Below, piece by piece: positions 12,801 to 22,509 of a stretch of 64,000 nt of DNA. Source of the stretch: Tetraselmis striata (lineage: Eukaryota > Chlorophyta > Chlorodendrophyceae > Chlorodendrales > Chlorodendraceae); the NCBI GenBank assembly GCA_006384855.1, contig VCJN01002614.1, positions 1 to 64,000 on the forward strand, read 5' to 3'. The first letter of the stretch is position 1, and the number at the start of each line of letters is the position of its first letter. The notes under the pieces are model-generated. The model worked only from the letters and a program-made list of their open reading frames with translations. It was not told the DNA's origin and did not search any database. The translations under genes and the position numbers were made by a program.

Positions 12801-15800
12801 TTTACACCTTATTTCATACACAGACGGAGAAGGATGCTTGCGCATCGCACAATGGGCACACTAGGGTATACTATTCTAGGGTATGTACGAATGTGTGTGT
12901 ACATATACCTATGTGTATATTCGTTATGCCCATTGTTTTGTCCCCCCTCCCCGCTGAAAGCCAACCTCTCGTTCCCCAGCCTCACAAACTGACCAATCAT
13001 AATCTTTGAATGCTTATGCTAGTGTTCTGGAGGTAAATGTACATACTTTATAAACGTTATTTTACATGTAAGATATCCTGCCCAGTTGCTTCAGTTTTAT
13101 GCAAACCTGCTGCTCGGACGCAAACTCCCCTGTGTTTGGGCCTGACACCATGCTGCATGCCCCTACCTGGGCTCCGTGGCCTGTGCGCTGCTGCTGCAGG
13201 GGATCGTGTACCGCGATGTGAAGCCGGTCAACTTCCTGTTTTCTGACAAGTCGCCGTCCAGGCGGGTGAAGGCCACGGACTTTGGGCTCGCTGTGCAGTG
13301 CGTCCCCCGCGCCACTGGGCACCGCTATCACTGCCTCGCCCACATATGCACTGATACACACAATAATATGCGACACTCGTGATGCTGCAAGGTTCCTTTC
13401 TAAAGGCAGGCTAGGCTGCGCCCGTTTTTTGTGGAGCTGTATACTAGAAGCCCAAGACTTGAATCTGAACTTTAGCCACTTAAACCTATAATCAAACCCT
13501 AGGCCCCCACTGAGTAGCTTCCGCCGTATAGAAACTTCGAGTGTCGTATTAAATATGCATAGAATAAGACGTGAGCGATGGGCATCTCTTAATGTGAGTG
13601 CTAATGAAAGTGGAAAGCTGTGCAGCTTTTTTGATTCTATTGAGGGATTATCGGCGGTTTGGCCACCCAGCCGCTGCTATTTTCTGCCCAGCCCCAACTG
13701 CCACTTGTATATGACCCATGACAAGCAGCGCTCAGCAGCGTGCCTTTGGCTGCCTCTCTCCACAGGCACAGCGCGGATGACAGCCCACTCACCGCCGTCA
13801 CTGGCACCCCCTTGTTCCTGGCCCCAGGTGAGCACTCCCACAGCTGTTGGGTTTGGGAGGAGGAGGAGGAGGGGGGGGGGGGGGGGGGGGGCAAGGGTCA
13901 AACCTCATTAGGGACGATGTCCATATTATTGCATGCTGCAGTACCTCCACCATATAATACCACAAGCTACATGCCTCGTCGCATCGATGCGTCTGTGCGT
14001 CCAGGCAGAGAATCGCATGTCATCGACACACCGAGTCCGGATTCCTGTTCATGTTTCTCGTGGCGCGTCTGCATAATCTTCCGAATAGACGACGTCCTCT
14101 CTGCGGGATGTCAAGAACAAATGTGTATAAGTGTGTATGCTCAGCAAACCGCGCAGTACTCTGACCCTAAAGAACAGTGTCTTAAAGGTATTGTTTTGTT
14201 CCGGAAATCGCGTCTAGACTTATCAGTAGGATTTCACCGTGGAAAGACAGCCCTAATGACTAGAGGCGGGCGTCATTGCGTATTTGACCCACACTTGAAT
14301 CCGTGTTGGCCTAGCTGGCACAGTCCCTCCACGCATCCCTCCGTGGTCCAAGCATCAATTCTGACCAGCATGAGGCGTGGCATGTCCCCCCCCCCTTACC
14401 CCCATCGCGCAGAGGTTGTGCGCAAGCAGTACGGCTCGCAGGCGGACGTGTACTCCGCGGGCGTCATGGCGTTCCTGCTGCTCACAGGCCGCCTGCCCTA
14501 CTCGCCCAACACCAGCGGCAGCAACCTCCAGCCGCAGATCCCGGGTCCCCAGCAGGTGCGCAGCCCCGCCCTTCCCCGCCGCGCCTCTTGAAGGCGTTCG
14601 CACATCTTTGACGACCCGTTTTCTCTCGTCCCAGCAACGCCCTTCCGACCCTGCGTTTCAAGGGAACTTCAGACTGCACTGCAACGCGTGCTGGCCGTGT
14701 CCAGTTGTCTCATTTTTCGAATAAGGCACAACTCAACGTGGCTGCCATACCGCTCATCCACAATAGTCAAATGTCCAGTTCGAAGTGTCTTTCTGTGTCG
14801 AGAAACGCGAATGGCATATGTCGAGGACTCACATGGGCGGAAGGATAAACGGGAAACAGCGTGTGGTTGGGGCACGGCACGGCACGGCGTTCCTGTATCG
14901 GCGAAACCGATACACTAAACCGATATTCCCGTTAGTTTACCGAGCTACTTTGCAACTAGCCAATACAGCGTTAAGTACTAGTGACTATAGCACCCAGAAT
15001 TACGTCATCCGACATAAAAAGCGAAATGGTAGGGTCCTAGCCACGATAGTATGATGGAAGTTTCTCTTGTATTTCAGATTCCGATCTGTATTTTCACCGA
15101 GCTCCGTTTTGCACGCAGAATTCGATTGGTACTTTGGTACTTGCCGCAAAACCGGAGAAAGTACTACCCGAAAATAGTGTCCTACTAGTTTGATATCTTG
15201 ATGACGCCCTGCAACCCTACCGTGCAGGGTGTTTTTTCCGTCATCCTCACTTTTGATTGAGTGACACCCTGCATGTAGCACTAGTACTGCTTCCCGGCCT
15301 GTAGTCGGGAAAGCGTGGTAATGGCGATGTAGGAGCACCGTGGAGCGTGCCGCCTCACACTGCACAACTTTTCCCGATCATAGAGACTCATTTCGCCTCC
15401 CACCTTTACTGGCTTGTCAATACTGCTCCACAACTTTGGCCTGCGGGGTGCCCCGACTCGCTGGGGCGCACGTGGACGCGCCCTCTCCTTCCCCAGACGA
15501 TGGAGAAGATCGCGAGCGAGGACATCAACTTCTCCGGCCTGTCGGAGCTCGTGTCCAGACCCGCGCAGGACTTCCTGCGCCGGTTGCTCGAGAAGGACCC
15601 AAACCGGCGGCCAACGGCCGCCGAGGCGCTGGACCATCCCTGGCTGGCGCCGCGCGAGGACGGGAGGTACGCAGCGGGCGGCTTCCAAGACAAAAGCTGA
15701 GATCACTGCACGAGTGTTGATTTGCATCTGACTTCAGGGTTTGGTTTTAGGTTTTATAAAAACCTACACCTCAAACCCTAAAATATGATGAAAGGCGTTT

Positions 15801-18793
15801 GTATTGGGCGTTGCCATGTATGGAGGGTTTGCTCTCAATGTGGCATGAAAAGTTTATGGTATTACTTACAAATACAAATCATTGCTGTCGATCTGACATA
15901 TACCGGGTATATTTACCCTCGTATTTCACTCATCACTTAAATATGAAGACGCCCCTCCCCCCCCCCATGCGCTCGTCGAACTTGCACTCAAATGAAACCA
16001 ACAATTTGTTTTTTTCATCAAGACTATTGGGCGGCGGTGTGGTTTATGGCTAAACACCGCCTCCCGCCGCGTCCGCCAGGGATGGCCGCAGCGCCGGCGG
16101 CGGGACGGTGCAGGCGCTGCAGCGCTTCGGCGTGACGGGCGCGTTCCGGCAAGTCGCCATCAAGCTGGTGGCGGCGGAGCTTGTGGCGGGCGGGCACGGC
16201 GAGCTGCTGCGGGGCGCCGCGGCCTCCAGCGACATGGTGGACGAAATCCAGCTGCCCCCGCCCGGCAGCAACCTCTCCTCCTTCAGCGTGCCCAAGGCTG
16301 ACGTCATGGTGCGCCCCACCCCTTCTAATACACAGCATACCTGCATCAGTGTCGTCGTGATGCATTGAAATTTGACATGTGTTACACCAGCTGAATCACG
16401 CCCTTCCTCACGACGAGCTGCCATTACACCTCTTCAGGGAAGGGCGGGTGCCGGGGCCAACCCGCAGAGGGTCGGCTTATAAATCATGACTTGTGATTAT
16501 GGACTCTCGCAATAACGACTCTCTTAACGGAATCGGCATGTACAAGCGATTTTCTCGAACGTACCGCACTTGGCGTAATCTGCGACTGCATGAACGTATT
16601 AGCAAGCTTCATAGCGCACCATATATCAAGAATTAGCAATTGTTTCGAAACATACCGCACTTGGCGTAATCTGCGACAACATTAATGTATTAGCAAGCTT
16701 AATAACGCATCAGATATCAAGAATTAATATCGTCACGACCAGTGTGAAAGAAAGCCCAGTACCCGAAGCGCCACAACGAGTCGGCGCGCATCCGTTAACT
16801 TGAGTGGTGTACTTTTTCCAAATTAATGCAATTCTTTCCCTTATGGCCTTAATGGCCTTAATGGCCTTAATGGCACATCGTACACCGTACATAGGGTTTA
16901 TAGTTTAGGGATTAGCGTTGTCTTTAAGGTTTGAAACACTTGCTAACGCACATCGACTCCAAAGTGGTGTTATAGCGAACAACGATGCCGGCATAGCAAT
17001 GATTGAGAGGCCGACTTCTCTCACTTTTGCTTTGTCTTGTCCCCCCTCGCACACAGGCGTGCATTGCGTCATCCGAGAGCTACGACTTGTCGCCCGTGGA
17101 GGCGGCGCAGCTTGTGTCACACATGGTGAGTTCCACCGGCCAATGCCGCTGCGTAACTTTGCAATAACACGAGAGAAGCGATGCAAAGGTCCGCTGTACG
17201 GGCACAGCACACGACCCTTAAGGCGTTTGTATTGTACGAGCATCGCGGCGGGTATCCCATCAAACTTTCCAACGCTACCGCGGATAACGCAAACCGAGGG
17301 CAAATAGGTGCGGCGTGCGATGCATATGAAGACTTATATGAGTAATACACAATCCCGGCGGATTATACTATCTGACTGCGCCGTTGACACCTACTTTATT
17401 GGCCGTATTGTCATATTATGACAACACTTTGACATTACAGTATGGTAGTGTACAATTGGATACGAATTTGCACCCTCACGTTGGAATGTTTGCTTTGCCT
17501 TTGTGCTGTGTTTTGGCTAGCTTCTCCGTTAGAAAAGGTTTTTATCTGTTCGCGGGATGTCGAAATGTTATTTATCCGCGGACCGTTTGTGTTTGTACAG
17601 TAAACAGTGCCCCCCCCCCCCCCCCCCCCCACCCAACGTCCCCCAAGTTTCACCAAGTACAACAGGCCGCCAGCTTGCCACTCCTGTACTTCTCCATTGG
17701 GCACGTGGGCGTAAAGTGATGCTACTATATCTGTACTTATGGTGTGCCATCATTAGAGGCATGGTGCGATAAACCTTGCGCGATTCTATTTGATTATAAG
17801 CTCTATAAATAGTTATAATCATCGTTACAAGTACTCATGGGCTGGACGTGCCAGCGCGCCATCATGTGGCCTAAACTGTGAGTACGTTCGCTCAGGATGT
17901 CACCAACAGCGGCGACATCGACGGCTACGAGCTGATCTCCAGCCTGGTCGATTGGGAGGAGGTGGCCAAAGAGGCGCCGAAAGCCTGGGAGGAGGCGCTG
18001 GGGAAGGTGTTCGCCCGCCTGGACCGCAAGGGCGACGGCGCCATCTGCATGGCCGACATCCAGGAGCACATGTCCGCCCACCACGCGCCAGCCAACGCCA
18101 GCAAGCACCAGCAGGTCCGCCCTCTTGCCAATCCGCTCCGTCACTACCAGGTTGGGTGATGGCCTACGCCTCTCCAACATAGACATAATAAAAATTAAAA
18201 CCTTCGCGCATTAATTTGACTTGATGATGGGAGGGGTACTCGAACTTACCCACGTTTGTGGGTTTCCCAACAGTAACACAGCAATAACAGCGATTTGCAC
18301 CGTTTTTGTCCTGTACACACAAGCACTCTATACTCGTTTTTTTCCCGGTATGGGCACCAGTGCAAGTATATTTCAATAATTGGGCTGTTGGTTAGTGTGT
18401 TCGCACACTGCAATATATTCCTAATTCGTTTAATCGTCGCAATGTATCAATGCCGATGTATTCGCGGACTGCTCCATTCTGCGTGCGGCACAATGAGGCG
18501 TCATCGGACGTTATTGTCAAAGACTGGGAGAGAAAAGTGTACAACAATTTTACAAACTACAGAGTATGCAATATTAATATACAGTACCTATGCCTAGCAT
18601 GCCGATGTTCCTTTTTCTGCCATTGACGATCACGTTCATTTGATCCTCCCACAAATAGGCAGTGGACATGCTGCGTGACGTTGACAATGACAGCGACGGG
18701 CGGATCACATGGAGCGAATTCCGCGAGGCCATGACGCCCGGGGGTGCGGTGAGCATGATGCCCGCGCTGCATCACTTCGACAGCCGCCAGTAG
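9900..18793 (+). CDS. Calcium-dependent protein kinase (CDPK-type), three EF-hands
   Basis: Ser/Thr kinase fused to a calmodulin-like tail, so activity should follow Ca2+. Predicted exons: 9900-10049, about 10510-10617, 11146-11231, 11639-11849, 12432-12587, 13200-13297, 13766-13827, 14413-14555, 15497-15666, 16080-16308, 17057-17125, 17896-18114, 18659-18793; phases agree throughout, about 611 aa. Kinase features in order: YAIMEEIGKGGFAHVY, YACKSM (ATP Lys), RAEVDAM (helix C Glu), HIIMELCEGG, YRDVKPVNFL, ATDFGLAV, TGTPLFLAPEVV, DVYSAGVMAFLL, DPNRRPTAAEALDHPWL. EF loops: DVTNSGDIDGYE, DRKGDGAICMAD, DVDNDSDGRITW region. The position of the usual first EF-hand holds an unrelated linker. The HRD His is Tyr. 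The N-terminus MAQQSCW lacks a Gly2 for myristoylation. The acceptor of exon 2 is uncertain. Confidence 0.88.
16549..16727. repeat. Two-copy tandem repeat in a kinase intron
   Basis: Two diverged copies of a unit of about 95 bases, near 16549-16635 and 16644-16727, share the core CCGCACTTGGCGTAATCTGC and end in ATATCAAGAATTA. They lie in the intron between kinase exons ending 16308 and starting 17057. A little further, at about 16842-16874, a 9-base unit (GGCCTTAAT) is repeated about three times. Confidence 0.8.
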
Positions 18794-18944
18794 TGGGAGA
18801 CGCTCGATAGTACTAAACGGCGCGCGGAAGTTTACACATGGGAGCAGCATAGCCAACACACATTTACGTAGGCATAACTTTACATGCGCTTGCGTAGGCA
18901 GCATGACTAGTACATGGTAGCCTTGAATCGTGTTATCACGTAAG

Positions 18945-19732
18945 GTAGCATGTATGTAATTACCCAAGTTGCTGTGTAATTGTGCTCGTCCCAATTCCTG
19001 TCTGAAGGCACATTTTGACAGGTAATTCTACATGCGGCTCATGGTATCAACATTATGTAAAACAATAAAACTACATGCTGTGAACAGTTTCTAAAAACCC
19101 ATTTTTGACAAGTTGAATCCTCAAGATTATTTGGAAGCATGAGTGCTCTCATCCGGAAGCATGAAAAATGTCGGGAGTACAGTCTGGAGTCACGTGCAGC
19201 TTTGAGCAGCTTCGCATGATCGCGTCATGTCATGCTCCGAAACCAAAACACTCCCCGCCGCACGACGCATATGCTACTACCCAGCTACTAGCATCGCCGC
19301 ACCCTGCCCGACTCGACATCTGCTCCGAAACCAGAGAACTCGCACCCGCCGTGGAGCATTTTGAGCGCGTTACATTCCGCCCGTCGGCGTCGCGTCGCGC
19401 GTCCTAGCGGTCGTTTGCGAGGTGTGCGCGCCAACAACAGCACAAACGAAGAGAGACGCTGCAAGGGTTTCACTGGTGCCAGTCCTGTCCCGGGGGCGAA
19501 AAAAAACAGCACAAACGAAGCCGGCAAGCGGACCCAGCCAGGGGATCTGCGTAGTACACGGTATTGGCGTGTTCAGTGGCATCGGAAGGAAAAAATTGCG
19601 CTGCTCCGAAACCATTTAGAAGGCGACACGGCGAGGGACACGGTATACGCGACGAGACCATCATGTTTGGGGTCGCCACCGCCCCGACTCACCTGAAACA
19701 CGCACTTGCATAGGGTGTACAGCAGCCGAAAG
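18945..19732. repeat. Direct repeat R1, copy 1
   Basis: A sequence of about 0.75 kb that recurs in direct orientation at about 21424-22136 with high similarity. Shared landmarks run in the same order: GTGCTCGTCCCAATTCCTGT, then ATGTAAAACAATAAAACTAC, then GGAAGCATGAAAAATGTCGG, then CCGCACGACGCATATGC, and finally CCCGACTCACCTGAAACACG. Copy 1 starts about 150 bases after the kinase stop, so it may provide part of that gene's 3' UTR. It contains the 56-bp insert described separately, which copy 2 lacks. No coding function is seen. Confidence 0.85.
19451..19506 (+). mobile_element. 56-bp SINE-like retroposed insert with 13-bp target duplication
   Basis: The insert begins GAGAGACGCTGCAAGGG, contains GGTGCCAGTCCTGTCC and ends CGGGGGCG plus an A tail. 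It is flanked on both sides by the identical 13-mer CAGCACAAACGAA (19438-19450 and 19507-19519). The corresponding place in repeat copy 2 has one 13-mer-like sequence and no insert, so it is an empty site. An A tail plus a 13-bp duplication is the mark of LINE-type retroposition. GGTGCCAGTCC resembles a tRNA B box (GGTTCGANNCC), so a tRNA-derived origin is possible but unproven. Confidence 0.85.
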
Positions 19733-21423
19733 TGCATGTGTTTATGGGTATGGGTTTGGTTGCTTCTAGTCGGTAAACCCACGCAAAGTCTACGCCGTTG
19801 CAGCCATTGCGAGGATAACCATGAAAGAGCGTGTACATGGTGTGCTAGGGCAAATCCGACGGCGCGCGTGGCGCGCGCGGCGTTTGTTGTCCGGCACTAC
19901 CAGTGTAACAAGTGCTGCACGGCCATGCTTTGAACGGTTTGAGCGCACGGCACGCCGACATTTTCTCCCATGTTTCGCCGAGATACACGTGTTGGCCACC
20001 TACCCCATGCCGCGCGGCGCATGGTTTGGAGTCTATGGTCAGCTAGCGGGCTGCATGCGACATTATTTCGCAAACATGTTGTTCGCCCTGCAAAAAACAT
20101 TAATAATGCGATCACGTATTAATTCATAACATTTCAACGTTTATCAGATCGGGCTGACAAATAATGCGATGGAAAGCCCGTGACTTGCGCTTTCCGACGC
20201 CCGATCTGATAAAACGCCGAAATGTTATGGCCTGTCAAAGTTACCCCCCTGTTCTGGTATCCTAGCCAGCCCATTCACTGTGGATGGGGGCGCATGATGG
20301 GGGCATGTAATGTGCCCTTCCACGCAAGCTCCCAGGCGCGGGGACCCCTTGGATAGGTCTCCACGTCGCGCGGACCCCGTCGTCATTTTGGCTTTTCCCC
20401 TTGGATGATGGGTGACATGTGTGACATGCATATGCGCGCAGACCTGTGCAATAGTGATGACATTGTTGTCGAGGGGGCCAGCCCGCGCTTAGCCTACGGT
20501 GCGGGCGGTATAAGCATGCACCTATGGAATCGAAGGCACTGTATGTGCGCTACTTTCGCTCAGGGAGACGCGGCCAACGGCGCTTATCTTGCATCTTGGA
20601 AAATTGTGGGATGATTGGCCCCATCACGAGGACGGGATTACAAGTACACTCTCATGGAAATGCCATGCATTGCATCGGTAGCGTGACTGCATGGATTGGG
20701 CTCAAGCGCGGTTGTCTTACAGCGCATGCATACGTCCACCCACCACCGGCAGCGCGCGGGCATATGCGACGGATGGTAGCTAGCCGCCAACAAGTTGCCC
20801 CCTATTCTTCACCCATTTTTCTGTGGTTTTCGCCATGTGCCAAGCAATGCTATTGCCGAAGAACAATTCCAAAAGTTCGATAACCGGAAGAAACTGCTGC
20901 CTCCTTGGCGTAGGAGGCTTGCATACACTGGATTACAAGGCCGCATGGCCCCGTGGCCCCATGGCTTGGGCACCAAGGCGAGGATACGCGCGGATGTATA
21001 TTTGCAAATACTTTATTGGGCTGCTGTAGTACAACAGCTTGGCAATACAGAAATGTCGCGGACTGTTTTCCACATACTGATCGTCACCCCACATAAGTCA
21101 ATATGAAATCTTGAGATCTTGATATTAACATCTCGATGATTTTCGCGTCATATGCATTGACTATCTTGATATTAAACGTCTTGTCTGTCGATTTGTCTGG
21201 GATCGTGTGTGAGACCGCCCAGATACAAAACTCACCAAAATGCACACGTATAGTGCCCTGGGCCTACGGATATGCAATCATGTCGGTACATAGTTGTATT
21301 CGAGATTCCATTGGACGCCCTGATAGGCGACGACAGTCGATTGGGTTCGAGCCTATCGGCGCCGGTGAGGCGTACCCACGACAATTGCTCTTGGAACAAT
21401 GAGTGTTGAAGAGAACGGGTAGA
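19733..21423. other. Spacer between R1 direct repeats
   Basis: No gene recognised in about 1.7 kb. Reading frames are short with no domain. It contains the foldback element at 20125-20230. Whether spacer plus flanking repeats form one mobile unit is open: I saw no recombinase, reverse transcriptase or terminal motif. Confidence 0.5.
20125..20230. repeat. 106-bp foldback (inverted-repeat) element
   Basis: The first 30 bases (CATAACATTTC...ATCAGATCGGGC) are repeated inverted at the end (GCCCGATCTGAT...GAAATGTTATG) with few mismatches. Inside lies a second short inverted pair, GGAAAGC and GCTTTCC. The DNA or its transcript could fold into one long hairpin. This is the form of a tiny MITE or of a structured RNA; I could not identify a target-site duplication. 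Confidence 0.75.
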
Positions 21424-22136
21424 TGTATGTAATTATCGAAGTTGCTGTGTGATTGTGCTCGTCCCAATTCCTGTCTGAAGGCACATTGCGACAGGTTACA
21501 CTACATGCGGTTCATGGTATCAACATTATGTAAAACAATAAAACTACAGGCTGTGTACGGTTGCTAAAAACCCATCTTTGACAAGTTGAATTCTCAAGGT
21601 TATTTGGAAGCATGAGTGCGCTCATCCGGAAGCATGAAAAATGTCGGGAGTACAGTCTGGAGTCACGCGCCGCTTTGAGCGTCTTTGCATGATCGCGTCA
21701 TGTCATGCTCCGAAACCAAAACACTCCCCGCCGCACGACGCATATGCCACTACCCAGCTACTAGCACCGCCGCACTCTGCCCGAGTCGACATCTGCTCCG
21801 AAACCAGAGAACTCGCACCCGCCGTGGAGCATTTCGAGCGCGTTACATTCCGCCTGCCCGGCGTCGCGTTGCGTCCTAGCGGTCGTTTGCGAGGCGTGCG
21901 CGCCAACAATAGCAGAAAACGAAGCCGGCAAGAGGAGCCTGGGAGATCTGCATGGTACACGCGCAGACGCGCGGCGTCGGTGCTGGCGTGTTCAGTGGCC
22001 TCGGAAGGGAAACATTGCGCTGCCCCGAAACCATTTAGAAGGCGACGCGGGACACGGCATACGCGAAGAGTTTATCCTGTTTGGGGTTTACAGTCGCCGC
22101 CGCCCCGACTCACCTGAAACACGCATTCCCATAGGG
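21424..22136. repeat. Direct repeat R1, copy 2
   Basis: Second copy of the R1 repeat, same orientation as 18945-19732, with scattered substitutions and small indels. It lacks the 56-bp insert and so serves as the pre-insertion reference. It ends about 30 bases before the left inverted end of the 12-kb element. Confidence 0.85.
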
Positions 22137-22163
22137 TATATTACAGAGGCTTGGCGTGGCAAT

Positions 22164-22193
22164 AACAGTAATGCAACCTATTTTGCCCCGAGG
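22164..22193 (+). repeat. Left terminal inverted repeat of the 12-kb element
   Basis: Reads AACAGTAAT, two variable bases, AACCTATTTTGC, then CCCCGAGG. The reverse complement of 34324-34353 gives AACAGTAAT, two variable bases, AACCTATTTTGC, then ACCGTGG. About 26 of 30 positions agree. The outermost AACAG could be chance. Confidence 0.7.
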
Positions 22194-22254
22194 CACGCGG
22201 TGCATTGTGGTTAGGTGTAAATTAGGGTTTGGGGGCAGCAGTGGGATTGAAAGC

Positions 22255-22490
22255 TAACATGAATGCCGGTTGGTTCATTTTGTGCCAAGTCGGGGAAACC
22301 AATTCCGTCCAAGCAGGGACAAATCAAAAGAGTGAAGGAAACGGGATGGTTACAAGTAGTTTGCGCCGTCGTGGGCTGAAACTCTGTCCAAACTGGGACA
22401 AAAATAAGGGCGGGGGGCGTGATGGCTACAAGTAGTTTGTGCCGTCCGGGGCTGAAACTCTGTCAAAGCCGGGACAAAACATATGAGCGG
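22255..22490. repeat. Subterminal repeats with GTCC/GGAC dyads, left end
   Basis: A unit of about 77 bases occurs twice in tandem (about 22346-22415 and 22422-22485), each with TACAAGTAGTTTG, GGGCTGAAACTCTGTC and ending GGGACAAAA. Three short dyads of the form TGTCC-spacer-GGGACAA lie at about 22305-22322, 22384-22403 and 22459-22479. Repeated dyads inside transposon ends are often transposase-binding sites; that role is inferred here. Confidence 0.65.
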
Positions 22491-22509
22491 CTAATTTTGC
22501 GGAATTGTA

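Noticed and set aside
13740-14591. A continuous 283-residue open frame across the kinase
   Set aside because: It joins two true exons (13766-13827 and 14413-14555) with intron sequence by chance; the intron part contains a G run and no kinase text.
15730-15782. Telomere-like AAACCCTAAA stretch
   Set aside because: Only one or two imperfect units inside a kinase intron; not a telomeric array.
19451-19506. An intact tRNA gene
   Set aside because: Only the B-box-like part is present; no A box, anticodon arm or acceptor stem can be drawn.
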